DNA of 64,000 nucleotides, from the NCBI GenBank assembly GCA_002633025.1, contig NMRB01000697.1, forward strand, positions 88,411 through 152,410, given 5' to 3'. This document shows, one piece after another, positions 44,614 through 57,400 of this stretch (positions within the stretch are counted from its first letter, which is position 1; each line of letters opens with the position of its first letter). The DNA is from Notospermus geniculatus. Its lineage: Eukaryota > Nemertea > Pilidiophora > Heteronemertea > Lineidae. Position numbers and translations under genes: made by a program. The notes beneath the pieces were generated by a model, which was not told the DNA's origin, searched no databases, and saw only the letters and a list, made by a program, of their open reading frames with translations.

Positions 44614-44775
44614 GGCACATTCACGCGAGTCGATGACGTCATCATCGTCCAGTTCGCAGCGGCCACCCAAACAATGACGTCAGACCTAGAAATTCCATCT
44701 ATTTTCAGAACAGGAGCACATGGTTTTATTTACATCTGCAAATAATGTGGAAGGTGAAACCAAGGAGTAAAGGGC

Positions 44776-45013
44776 GGTTTACACTAGGTTGCACCAAGTT
44801 GCAAGTTGCAGCAACTTGCAACTTGTTGCAAACTACCTGGGACGGTTTACACATAGAAAATCGATGCAACCTCCAGCGTGATCGAGTTGCAACAAGTTGA
44901 AGTTGCAGACCCGTTTACACATGCAACTTTTATGAAACTTATTGGTCTCGAGATCAGGTTTATGCAACAAGTTGCATGAAGTTGCATATGAAAAGTTGCA
45001 TGTGTAACCGGGC
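44776..45013. repeat. MITE with GTTGCA-rich interior
   Basis: CGGTTTACACTAGGTTGCAC near the left and GTTGCATGTGTAACCGGGC at the right are partly complementary. The interior is dominated by AAGTTGCA/TGCAACTT repeats. Confidence 0.55.
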
Positions 45014-46382
45014 ATTATTATCAGTGCATTGTTGGGGCATTTAGTGAGGAGGTTGTGAACATATTTTCCGAGGCTGTGGTTCTGGTAGGCCTACTAATTG
45101 ATGGGTAGGGGTGCTTTTTTTGGCCGAAGTTTGGTTCGTTGGTGGTATGGTACTTGACATCTTGTACACCGGACTGGCGATCATGCTGTGGTGTGGGTGT
45201 GGGTGGGGTCGGGGCTGGAGGTAAGCCTTTCCATTTGTGGAGGCGTGCTCAGCATGGATCTGTTCATGGAACAAAAACTGAGATTGCTTCCTACTAGGAG
45301 AAAACTACTGAAGCATTTTTTATATGTCAATGTATTTTATTCGTTTTAGAAACGCATTTTTATTATAGTCACAAGTTAAACTAGTGACGAAACGTACCAA
45401 AACAGATGCTAAATCTCTTTTTTGAAAACCACATGACTCAGGGCCGGATCCAGGATTTGGGAAAAGAGGGGAACATTGGAATTTGCTCCCAATTCCAAAA
45501 TTTCATAGTCGAATTTAGCCTACAGATTTGTTGGCCAAAAGTGGAGGTGCGCCCCCTCTGGATCCGCGCCTGTGACTAGGCAGAAATTCTACATTTTTAC
45601 AATGGTAAATGACTACAAGGGCAGTTTTTACCGACACATCTACACCTGTTACTCACGAGACTGTGGGTTCTATTCCGAATACTTGATACACAGTATCTGT
45701 ACCCGGTACACCCAGCACCAGTCCTTACATAACTGACAGAGGCATATCTAGTGACTCCTTGACTGTATCTGTACCGGTACTCGCTTTTTTAAGGTGCTCA
45801 GAGGATATGTATGGCAATCGCCTTGCCCCCCCCACCACCACCAATAGAGCGGCCCACAGAACTCTGCAAGCTTGTGATTGCACCCAATGGCAATTTGTTA
45901 GTTTAAGTTTCATGGTTGAATGGGCCTGTATGTACTGGGAAACCTGTCACTACCATGTCTTAAATGACTACAGCTATGAGTCCATTGTTTTAGAAAAACT
46001 ATAAGTTACCTATATTGGCGGTGATATCAATGTTGCTTACAGACCTTAAAACAGCGAGTGAAGAGTGTCTACATGTTACAAAGGGCACTACATCATGACT
46101 TTTGTCTGGAGAGTAAACAATATCTTCATACACCAGTCCACCAATCACAATTTTCAACATTTACACAAAAGCCCTTTTTACACTAGCCTGGTTGAAGTGC
46201 GCCGAGCTTGACCCGCACTGAGTCGGCTTTGATATTGAAGTCAGGCAGGCACGGTTACACTGCCATTTGGAACTGGAACAAGCTGGCTCAGTCTGTTTAC
46301 ATTTGGCAAAATTGACCTGTTTATATTTGGCAAAATTGTGCCCAGTGGTCAAAATTCTGTTGTGTAAATGGGGCTTTAGTGT
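45014..46382. other. Intergenic sequence, one GGATCC-end MITE
   Basis: No gene seen. About 45434-45574 has CAGGGCCGGATCCAGG at the left and CTGGATCCGCGCCTG at the right, a small inverted-repeat element. A microsatellite-like CCCCCCACCACCACC occurs near 45830. The missing SUMO exon 1 might lie here or in 42-45 kb, but I could not identify it. Confidence 0.45.
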
Positions 46383-47512
46383 AACAAGGAGACACATTAC
46401 CCTTGCATCCATTTCCAGACTGATATGAGAGTATCATGATTTTGTTCCTTGCAAAGCAGAGTTGTCTGCATTGCGATTCCAACACAGGAGCATGAATCAG
46501 ATCCACATACTAGCAAAAATAGATAATCTATTTTTGATACTAGTAACTTCAACTGTTTCAATACACTGAACACAAATCCGTACTAAGAAATGCACCACGA
46601 TTTGCTACATTGTTGAGTTGAGAGGGAGTTATTCAGAAACAAATTTTGCATGATTTTCGAATATTTTTTTGATAAACCCTCATCATACCTGTAGCATTTT
46701 GATTTATAGCCCTTCAAGTCGTGTCTGTCAGGACATCAAAATGTCTACATTGTACACAATGGTGTTGCATGGGATCATTCCCAAGGCAACAGCATCAAGG
46801 CACGAATGGGTTTATCATGGAGTTGACTGTCAAGAATAATAGACATTCTGTACATCCTAAGTAATCTGAGTATCACATCAGCTTGTACAAATTTACATTG
46901 TAATTCACACGAGAAAGGTTGAGATGGTCAACTCGTACGGGCGGCCCACATCTGTCATATTAGGAAAGCATGAAAGAGGATCCCATTCCAAGGCACTCCC
47001 TGTCCCTATTTATTGACAGTAATCCTGAACTGTGCTTAACTGATTCTGGCAAGTGATATTCTAAGTTGATTCTAAGTACATTGCCTGAATATTCAAATCA
47101 ATTGCAGAACATGCTTTTGTAGTTCTGGGAATATGCTTTGCCCTGCCATCTGTACTTCATGACACAAACTACAGGTCTTTTTCTGCAACCATCTCCTCCT
47201 TCTGCCTTCCTAACTCTGTGGATAAGTAGCTGGGTAAGTTGGTTAATCTCAACCTCATCACTGACAAATTTAGAACTTTTATAAAGAATATGAAACATCT
47301 CGGAATATGAAAATGGAATCATGGACAAAACCAAAATTTCCTTCAAATTTCATCACTGACAAATTTAGAACTTTTATAAAGAATATGAAACATCTCGGAA
47401 TATGAAAATGGAATCATGGACAAAACCAAAATTTCCTTCAAATTTTCAGAGTATATAGGGGTACTCAAACAGTCTTACACAGAACCAGCCATGTCCCTAA
47501 CCCATGGCCTTT
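46383..47512. repeat. Duplicated block 5a
   Basis: Near-identical to 47646-48694 (from ACAAGGAGACACATTACCCT to ACCCATGGCCTTTA). It contains an extra internal tandem copy of about 92 bp (47259-47350 repeated at 47351-47446). Non-coding. Confidence 0.85.
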
Positions 47513-47645
47513 AGGCAACAATTATTTTATTTGTTGTTTTACGGATTTTTTCTCTGGAAACCCCTGACAGGAGGGAGGAAAATAAAAATAAAAATAATTT
47601 TTTCATTTCGTTTTCGCGGAAACCTTGACAGGAGGGTGGAAAATA

Positions 47646-48694
47646 AACAAGGAGACACATTACCCTTGCATCCATTTCCAGACTGATATGAGAGTATCAT
47701 GATTTTGTTCCTTGCGAAGCAGAGTTGTCTGCATTGCGATTCCAACACAGGAGCATGAATCAGATGCACATACTAGCAAAAATAGATAATCTATTTTTGA
47801 TACTAGTAACTTCAACTGTTTCAATACACTGAACACAAATCCGTACTAAGAAATGCACCACGATTTGCTACATTGTTGAGTTGAGAGGGAGTTATTCAGA
47901 AACAAATTTTGCATGATTTTCGAATATTTTCTTGATAAACCCTCATCATACCTGTAGCATTTTGATTTATAGCCCTTCAAGTCGTGTCTGTCAGGACATC
48001 AAAATGTCTACATTGTACACAATGGTGTTGCATGGGATCACTCCCAAGGCAACAGCATCAAGGCACGAATGGGTTTATCATGGAGTTGACTGTCAAAAAT
48101 AATAGAAATACTGTACATCCAAATTTATAATCCTAAGTAATCTGAGTATCACATCAGCTTGTACAAATTAACACTGTAATACACACGAGAAAGGTTGAGA
48201 TGGTCAACTCGTACGGGCGGCCCACATCTGTCATATTAGGAAAGCATGAAAGAGGATCCCATTCCAAGGCACTCCCTGTCCCTATTTATTGACAGTAATC
48301 CTGAACTGTGCTTAACTGATTCTGGCAAGTGATATTCTAAGTTGATTCTAAGTACATTGCCTGAATATTCAAATCAATTGCAGAACATGTTTTTGTAGTT
48401 CTGGGAATATGCTTTGCCCTGCCATCTGTACTTCATGACACAAATTACAGGTCTTTTTCTGCAACCATCTCCTCCTTCTGCCTTCCTAACTCTGTGGATA
48501 AGTAGCTGGGTAAGTTGGTTAATCTCAACCTCATCACTGACAAATTTAGAACTTTTATAAAGAATATGAAACATCTCGGAATATGAAAATGGAATCATGG
48601 ACAAAACCAAAATTTCCTTCAAATTTTCAGAGTATATAGGGGTACTCAAACAGTCTTACACAGAACCAGCCATGTCCCTAACCCATGGCCTTTA
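47646..48694. repeat. Duplicated block 5b
   Basis: Partner of 46383-47512 with a single copy of the 92-bp unit. Between the two copies is a short unique linker (47513-47645) with AAATAAAAATAAAAATAA. Confidence 0.85.
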
Positions 48695-48873
48695 TTTGGG
48701 CCACAAAATTTTAAGAGAGGCCACTCCTTGCAGATTATGTTTAGATGTCGATCCCAGGGGCCTTGAATCAGATTGCCCCAAAAAGTGCAAATCTGACTCT
48801 ACACAGTGGCCTTTACACAACATTTGATATTTATTTCTTTGATTTTGTTCGGAAATTAGACATGCATGTGAAC

Positions 48874-50322
48874 TTGGATACCAAAATTACACTAACATAT
48901 ACATCTACCTGTACATTTAATCAATAGAGAAATGAATAACTTAAGACAGGTTTCTCTGTTGACCTACTGACCAAAGTACAATGCAATATCCTCACAGCAC
49001 TCGCATTTCATGATTCTGGGGTGAATTACCAGTATCCCTGTGTACCTCATACCTGAACCCTCCCAGCTAAATTCCACCCACATATGCACAAAAATATCTC
49101 TCCAAGAGACAGATAACAAGTTTGATAGTTTTTGAGCCCCAAACAACCATAATTCATAACGACAAGAGATAACATCAGTCACAGTGGGCTGGAAGTCCTC
49201 TGAGCTAATGGAAACAATAAATTATCCTTCACTTCAGCTGACGGCATCCTCTCAAAACAGGGTCTTTAAGATATCTCCACTTTAAAAGGGATGCAACAGA
49301 GCACTCAGAACAGTTAAGGCATTCTGATCTTCAAGGCATTCTTCAAGACACATCTACCGGTACACCTGACAGTCCACAAATGCACAAGTGCACAAGATGA
49401 AATCACGTCAAACTAGAGCTACCAGATGGTTTTAGCACAATTGTTTATAAATAGGAGTATAAAAGGTTAAAATTTTGAACAATATGGCACAAACATCAGC
49501 TGAAACTGCTGGCATATCAAAACATCATAAAAGCATCTTCTGGAAAGTATTTTTTCTCAAGTAGTGATCTCCAACTTTGCCATATTTCCCCATTTAGACA
49601 ATACAGGGCAATTTGTAATGTAATGTAGGAGGAAACTGGTGCCTCTGGAGAAACCTAACTGGTGAAAACAAGTCCTCTCATGAGTAGGTGGTCAGATCAC
49701 TATTTAATACTGGTGAACCCCACTAACACTATCTACAGCCTTGAAGAATGAACACCATTATTGTAATAACTTAACAACACAACAATCATCATTTTACGGC
49801 AGATCTCTAACAAATTTCCTTCTCAGAATAAAACATATTCTCAGCTCTCCCATTATCAAAATGAAACGGTAGAATGAGCAGAAAGTTGCATCATAATGCC
49901 ATGCATTATCTGCGAAGTCCAAAACTATTACGGTATACACACAAACATTTTTTTACAATAAATAAATGCATAGACAGAACATCCACAGGGTCTCAAAGGC
50001 AACAGATGGCAAGTTGCCCCTTATTCTTTCTCTTCCTCCCTGCTACTTTTGTCCTGACTTAATGAAATTCCCAAGTGAATGTCCATGTACAAGTACGGTA
50101 TAGGAACACCTGCATGCATCCAACTTTGCAAGAATCACCCCACACTCTTTTTGGATGTTCAGGGGACTCTGTAGGTTTTTGAGAACTGCAACATTTACAG
50201 GAAATATTCACCAGAGCATTTTCCAATGGTACAGAAGTTCAGACCATATGTATGATATGTTCAGACAGGATATGCCTGAAGACTCTGTATTACCGGTACG
50301 TGACGAAATGGTGAATGACAAT
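48874..50322. repeat. Duplicated block 6a, cut by the N gap
   Basis: Near-identical to 52828-54297. It ends exactly where the N gap begins (50323). Non-coding. Confidence 0.85.
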
Positions 50323-51006
50323 NNNNNNNNNNNNNNNNNNNNNNNNNNNNNNNNNNNNNNNNNNNNNNNNNNNNNNNNNNNNNNNNNNNNNNNNNNNNNN
50401 NNNNNNNNNNNNNNNNNNNNNNNNNNNNNNNNNNNNNNNNNNNNNNNNNNNNNNNNNNNNNNNNNNNNNNNNNNNNNNNNNNNNNNNNNNNNNNNNNNNN
50501 NNNNNNNNNNNNNNNNNNNNNNNNNNNNNNNNNNNNNNNNNNNNNNNNNNNNNNNNNNNNNNNNNNNNNNNNNNNNNNNNNNNNNNNNNNNNNNNNNNNN
50601 NNNNNNNNNNNNNNNNNNNNNNNNNNNNNNNNNNNNNNNNNNNNNNNNNNNNNNNNNNNNNNNNNNNNNNNNNNNNNNNNNNNNNNNNNNNNNNNNNNNN
50701 NNNNNNNNNNNNNNNNNNNNNNNNNNNNNNNNNNNNNNNNNNNNNNNNNNNNNNNNNNNNNNNNNNNNNNNNNNNNNNNNNNNNNNNNNNNNNNNNNNNN
50801 NNNNNNNNNNNNNNNNNNNNNNNNNNNNNNNNNNNNNNNNNNNNNNNNNNNNNNNNNNNNNNNNNNNNNNNNNNNNNNNNNNNNNNNNNNNNNNNNNNNN
50901 NNNNNNNNNNNNNNNNNNNNNNNNNNNNNNNNNNNNNNNNNNNNNNNNNNNNNNNNNNNNNNNNNNNNNNNNNNNNNNNNNNNNNNNNNNNNNNNNNNNN
51001 NNNNNN
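50323..51006. other. Assembly gap (684 N)
   Basis: Run of unknown bases. Any ORF spanning it is meaningless. The sequence to the left recurs at 52828-54297 and then continues into 54298 onwards, so the true neighbour of 50322 may be 54298. Confidence 0.99.
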
Positions 51007-51129
51007 GCAAAATGGCTAGGACCCTGTTTTTATGTACATGTACATATATGTAATTGTCACAGACAGTGAAAAGTTCATCGAGAATAATTCATCATGACTC
51101 TGGGAATACCAACAAGATAGATTACATAC

Positions 51130-52373
51130 TTATAGTACTGCAACTTCCTGTCTTTTGTCTCCTCACAAACGAACGGTACAAATTCTGCCCAAACTGGCCC
51201 CCTTAATGTATCGATATCAGTGTGCGTTTTTAAATCTTCACAGAACGGTTCGAAGTTTTCATGGTCTTTTATGTCTCGAAATGTCGTTGTGCACTCTGCT
51301 TCACCTGTAAGCAAAATAAAACCCTGAGATTGGCACAGTAGCCATGATCTTGGTAGACAAGCAATAAATACATTTCATCCAATCTTCTTCTAGAGGCAAT
51401 ATATTCATCAATTCATCGTATCCATGACGTAACTCCGACAGTGTCCGCCATTGCTGACGTCGCAAGGGTGGTGGGCAAATGACGCAAGGGTGGTGGGCAA
51501 AATTCATTACTTTGCTGAAGAAGCTGGTGGGCAAAACGCGCAACGTCACAACGTCATGTAGGCCTGGATACGACGTCATGGATACGATGAATAGACCGTT
51601 CACAAATTGATGTAAATGACAAAGATCTGCGCACTTCCGCCAAAATCTCAACCACAACCTCGATCTGAAACTGAATGACAACCCCACGACAGTGACGTCC
51701 AAGATGTTGCGTCAGACTCGACCATTGCTGGATCATGGATGGCATCATGTCGGCCGGTTTCAGATCAAGGTTCTGGTTGAGATTTCGGCGGAAGTGCGCT
51801 GATCTGCGAATTCGAGAATAGTCTAGATTCATTCATCAGCCTTTAACTCATCTGTTCAACTAAACCAATGACGTAATCCCGAGTGCTACCTGCCTTGAGT
51901 GTCTTTGGTGAGGCAGCCACGATGTGCACCTGAGTGATTGTAGAAGGCACAGGAATTAGAAGATCCAGCCGGCACTATGGCAGAAGCTTCAGCACCTAGA
52001 CTGGCAGGAGGGTTTCCAGGAGCTGACTCAAATGTTCCATTGTCATTCCGAGGTGGACTAGTTGCCTGAGTACATGCATTCGGAACAGAATCTGAACAAG
52101 AGTTCTCCTCCCCGACAGAGGTTGCATTAAACTCAGCATCATCTATCTCATCAACAGACTCCACTGCTAAGGGTGGAGTAGGATCATCCAGATCATTGTC
52201 CATTACTACTGCAGGTGGTGCCGTAGGATCATGGTAATAGCCAGAACCATTTGTATTAAGATTTGTTGGATTTGCTTCTGACATAGGTCCCTTAGAGGGT
52301 AACCCTTCATCTTCTACGGTGTGCTCAAAGGTCTCTTCTGAGTAGACCTTCTTGACTTCAGTTTGACTGGATG
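51130..52373 (-). CDS. Second copy of two cytosolic exons of the CCP membrane gene
   Basis: Exon A2 (51894-52373, 160 codons) is close to exon A1 at 55502-56014; both contain KGPMSEANPTNLNTNGSGYY and AVVMDNDLDDPTPPLAVES. A2 lacks about 11 residues after NGTF. Exon B2 (51130-51304, 175 nt, same length and phase as B1) is much more diverged: TTTFRDIKDHENFEPFCEDL against NTKFRHIRDHPNFQSFVNEV, with KTHTDIDT and GPVW kept. So this is a real paralogous cassette, not an allele. The third exon (C) and any transmembrane exon of this copy are not seen; they may be missing in the gap. It could be a neighbouring paralogous gene or alternative 3' exons. Confidence 0.7.
51623..51806. mobile_element. MITE family R copy 3
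   Basis: GATCTGCGCACTTCCGCC at the left and GGCGGAAGTGCGCTGATC at the right, as in 9617-9870. Between exons A2 and B2. Confidence 0.7.
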
Positions 52374-52410
52374 CTGGAAAAGATGACATGAGGATATGAA
52401 TACCAATAGA

Positions 52411-52690
52411 AGCCTCAATAGCCTAGTGGTTATCACGTCTGCTTAGCAAGTGGGAGGTCCGAGGTTCAAAACCACGCAGGCCATATGGGATAAATCATGA
52501 CCCTGGCTCTTCACATCTGTCGCACGGGACAATAAGCCGTGGTGCTGCCTTGTACTTTGTGCCTTTGCAAGGGCAAGCAAAAGACCCCATCCAAGCGAGG
52601 AACATGAGTAGCTTGAGATGGCCTCCTCCATTTTACCAGGGTCAATAATGCTGTGGCTTCCACCCTGATGGAAAAATCTAATACATACAA
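52411..52690 (+). repeat. tRNA-derived SINE (family S) beside exon A2
   Basis: The head CAATAGCCTAGTGGTTATCA then CGTCTGCTTAGCAAGTGGG is followed by body and tail as in 8866-9152. It sits about 40 bp upstream of exon A2 on the gene strand, the same position as the copy at 56044-56325 beside exon A1. Confidence 0.85.
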
Positions 52691-52827
52691 GACCAATAGC
52701 AGAATGCTGCCTTAAGGAAGTTACAATGACACAATCTATACACGCTTCCTATAATTGTGCTGCCCCCTTTTAATAGATTTCGAATCAACAGGAAGTGACG
52801 TAAATGGGGGATTTGCTGCTGCTGATN

Positions 52828-54297
52828 TTGGATACCAAAATTACACTAACATATACATCTACCTGTACATTTAATCAATAGAGAAATGAATAACTTCAGA
52901 CAGGTTTCTCTGTTGACCTACTGACCAAAGTACAATGCAATATCCTCACAGCACTCGCATTTCATGATTCTGGGGTGAATTACCAGTATCCCTGTGTACC
53001 TCATACCTGAACCCTCCCAGCTAAATTCTGCCCACATATGCACAATTAATATGTCTCTCCAGGAGACAGATAACAAGTTTGATAGTTTTTGAGCCCCAAC
53101 AACCACAATTCATAATGACAAGAGATAACATTAGGCACACTGGGCTGGAAGTCCTCCTAGCTAATGGAAACAATAACTTATCCTTCACTTCAGCTGATGG
53201 TATCCCCAAAACAGGGTCTTTAAGACACTTTCTCCACTTTAAAAGGGATGCAACAGAGCACTCAGAACAGTTAAGGCATTCTGATCTTCAAGGCATTCTT
53301 CAAGACACATCTACCGGTACACCTGACAGTCCACAAATGCACAAGTGCACAAGATGAAATCACGTCAAACTAGAGCTACCAGATGGTTTTAGCACAATCG
53401 TTAATAAATAGGAGTATAAAAGGTTAAAATTTTGAACAATATGGCACAAACATCAGCTGAAACTGCTGGCATATCAAAATTTCATAAAAGCATCTTCTAT
53501 GGAAAGTATTTTTTTCTCAAGTAGTGATCTCCAACTTTGCCACATTTCCCCATTTAGACAATACAGGGCAATTTGTAATGTAATGTAGGAGGAAACTGGT
53601 GCCTCTGGAGAAACCTAACTGGTGAAAACAAGTCCTGTCATGAGTAGGCAGTAAGATCACTATTTAATACTGGTGAACCCCACTAACACTATCTTCAGCC
53701 TTGAAGAATGAACACCATTATTGTACCGGTAATAACTTAACAACACAACAATCATCATTTTACGGCAGATCTCTAACAAATTTCCTTCTCAGAATAAAAC
53801 ATATTCCCAGCTCTCCCATTATCAAAATGAAATGGTAGAATGAGCAGACACTTGCATCATAATGCCATGCATTATCTGCAAAGTCCAACACTATTATATA
53901 CCGGCACACAAACATTTTTTTTACAATAAATAAATGCATAATTTAGACAGAACACCCACAGGGTCTCAAAGGCAACAGATGGCAAGTTGCCCCTTATTCT
54001 TTCTCTTCCTCCCTGCTACTTTTGTCCTGACTTAATGAAATTCCCAAGTGAATGTCCATGTACAAGTACAGTATACAGGAACACCTGCATGCATCCAACT
54101 TTGCAAGAATCACCCCACACTCTTTTTGGATGTTCAGGGGACTCTGTAGGTTTTTGAGAACTGCAACATTTACAGGAAATATTCACCAGAGCATTTTCCA
54201 ATGGTACAGAAGTTCAGACCATATGTATGATATGTTCAGACAGGATATGCCTGAAGACTCTGTATTACCGGTACGTGACGAAATGGTGAATGACAAT
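52828..54297. repeat. Duplicated block 6b
   Basis: Starts right after the single n at 52827 and matches 48874-50322. It continues without a break into the 3' end of the CCP membrane gene. Confidence 0.85.
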
Positions 54298-54485
54298 CCC
54301 ACTGATGCTCTGTACTGTTGGTTGAATCTTTAAGATTCCTTTGTTACAGAGCCTAATTCCTGAAGAACATCTTGTAACGTGTTCTCCTTGACATCATTTT
54401 ATGTGACCGCTTCATCGTAGGTTCTTGGAAGTCAAATTTGCATAGTCACTGATGAAAATCGAGGCTGAACTGGATGGAGGACATC

Positions 54486-57400
54486 TCAGACCTCCGGGTA
54501 GTTGTATCTGGACAAGATTGGTCCACATATTTTGCACTGGACTCTATGTTCAGGGAACTTTTCGCCAATAAATTCCAAGTATTCGTCCCGGTGATCAAGT
54601 AGTCGTGACTTGAGCCCAAAATCCACAAGTCGATATAATTTGACATCTCTTCCTTCGTCACCTGTGGCAAATCTATACAAGACTTCTCCACTGCCCCTTG
54701 TGTCCGTTTGATGCTTTACATAAGCACTCCTGCAATGAAACAATTTTGCAAAATGATATGCAGAAACTTAAAGGAAAGAGAGCAATAGAGCTGACCTGTC
54801 GAGGTCACCCCGCCCATCACCTATATACACATGCATGACAACTCTACAGTAGACATTAGGGGGATGAAGGTTCAGTAAAAATACCAGTGGGTATCACTGA
54901 GTGTGTTCCAATGAATACTAATATGACAATGTTTAATTAGCAAAATGCACGCGACTCTGTTTTTTATGAAATTGTCATAGGCAGTGACAGGGGTAGGCCT
55001 TCATTTTGAATAATTCATCATGATCTGGGATTATCAACAAGACAGATAACATACCTAATGTAGTTGAACTCCCGATCTTTTGTCACCTCACAAACGAACT
55101 CCACAAATTCCATCCAAACTGGGCCACTTGGTGTGTCAATATCTGTATGAGTTTTTACCTCATTAACAAATGACTGAAAGTTCGGATGATCTCTGATGTG
55201 TCTGAATTTTGTGTTGCATTCTGCTTCACCTGTAAGCAAAATAGAAACTTCAGTGTTGGTATTTTCTTTTTAACAAATTGGCACAGTGGTCGTGGTCTTG
55301 AAAGATATACTGACATGACACAAACACAAATACATTTCATTCATTCTTCACCTGTATTGCAGGTAGAACAGTTCATTCATTTGGTTAAATTCTGCTTCAC
55401 AATGTACCGGTAAACAAAACATTCATTGAAGTTCATGTTTTGACAACATTCAACTTATCTGTTCATCTGAAACCAATGACGTAATTCTGAGTGCTACCTG
55501 CCTTGAGTGTCTCTTGTGGGGCAGCCACGGCGTGCAACTGATTGATTGTTACTGGAGGCACGGGAATTGGAAGATCCAGCGGGCACTGTGGCAGAAGCTT
55601 CAGCACCTAGACTGGCGGGAGGGTTTCCAGGAGCTCTTGAGGTCGGCAAACGAACATGATCCGCAACGGACCCAAATGTTCCATTGTCATTCCGAGGTGG
55701 ACTAGTTGCCTGAGTACATGCATTCGGAACAGAATCTGAACGAGAATTCTCCTCCCCAACAGAGGTTTCATTAAACCCAGCATCATCTATCTCATCAGCA
55801 GACTCCACGGCTAAGGGTGGAGTAGGATCATCCAGATCATTGTCCATTACTACTGCAGGTGGTGCCGTAGGATCATGGTAATAGCCAGAACCATTTGTAT
55901 TAAGATTTGTTGGATTTGCTTCTGACATAGGTCCCTTAGAGGGTAACCCTTCGTCTTCTCCAGTGTACTCAACGGTATCTTCTGAGTAGACCTTCTTCAC
56001 TTCAGTTTGACTTGCTGCAAACAGATAACGAGGATATGAATACCAAAGCCTCAATAGCCTAGTGGTTATTACATCTAATTAGCAAGTGGCAGTTCCGGGT
56101 TCGAAACCACCAAGACCATATGGGATGATAGATCATCCCTGGCTCTTCACATCTGTCGCAAGGGACAGTCAGCCGTGGTACCTTGTACTTCGTGCCTTTG
56201 CAAGGGCAAGCAAAAACCCCATCCAAGCAAGGAACATGAGTAGCTTGAGATGGCCTCCTCCGTATTACCAGGGTCAATAATGTTGTGGCTTCGACCCTGA
56301 TAGAAATAACTAATACATTCAAGATCAACAGTAGAATGCTGTCTTAAGGAAGTTACAAGGACACAATATTATATATATACAATGGGACTGACAGCTTCAG
56401 TGTCATTAGTCGTGTGTTTGGTGTCCTCCTGGCAAAGTGTTTGCCATGGGGCGTACCGCTGAACTCTACATAAAATCTTCATTCTTGTTACCATAAATCC
56501 TACCTACCCTCAGAATCATGTGGATTTTCTGAACACGTGCTGCTACCATCACCTGACTGTTGAACACTGCGATCATCACTCTCACGTGGATCTCTCTCAC
56601 CAAACTCGTCAGCTGGTCTGAGGAGTACTTTCTGAGGAATACTGTCCTTCGGTCGATTGTCCAGATTAGATTCTGGCGCTGGATTACTCGGAGATCTGTC
56701 ATGATCACAACCTGACTGCAGCAGAGGTTCAAATTCAGGAGGGATACTAGCTTGAACAGGACCTTGACTCCGCCTCTTAGGCTGACCAGAATCTTGCCTT
56801 AAGTACCCATTTCTGGCCAATGAACCATTCTCNGATCTAAGAAACTAGGCCTACCAAGAAACTGCATCCAAATCAGTGAGCCGTGTGAAAGTGATTTTCC
56901 ATGTTTGCATGGTTGTCATGGCAGCCTGCTCCATCATGTCCATGTCCTCCCCCCTTTACGTCACTTCCTGTTGTTTTATAGGAAGCGTGTATACAATTGA
57001 AATGACAGCTTCAGTGTCATTAGTCACGTGTATGGTGCCCTCCTGGCAAAGTGTTCGCCATGTGGTGTTAAACTCTACATAAAATCTTCTTACAGTAAAT
57101 CCTACCTACCCTCAGAATCATGTGGATTTTCTGAACACGTGCTGCTACCATCACCTGACTGTTGAACACTGCGATCATCACTCTCACGTGGATCTCTCTC
57201 ACCAAACTCGTCAGCTGGTCTGAGGAGTACTTTCTGAGGAATACTGTCCTTCGGTCGATTGTCCAGATTAGATTCTGGCGCTGGATTACTCGGAGATCTG
57301 TCATGATCACAACCTGACTGCAGCAGAGGTTCAAATTCAGGAGGGATACTAGCTTGAACAGGACCTTGACTACGCCTCTTAGGCTGACCAGAATCTTGCC

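Noticed and set aside
46161-48649. Repeated frames such as those at 47098-47346 and 48374-48649
   Set aside because: Identical because of duplicated block 5; no codon bias or family resemblance.
50155-51069. Long open frames (up to 304 codons) around 50.2-51.1 kb
   Set aside because: They consist almost wholly of N-derived X residues in the assembly gap.
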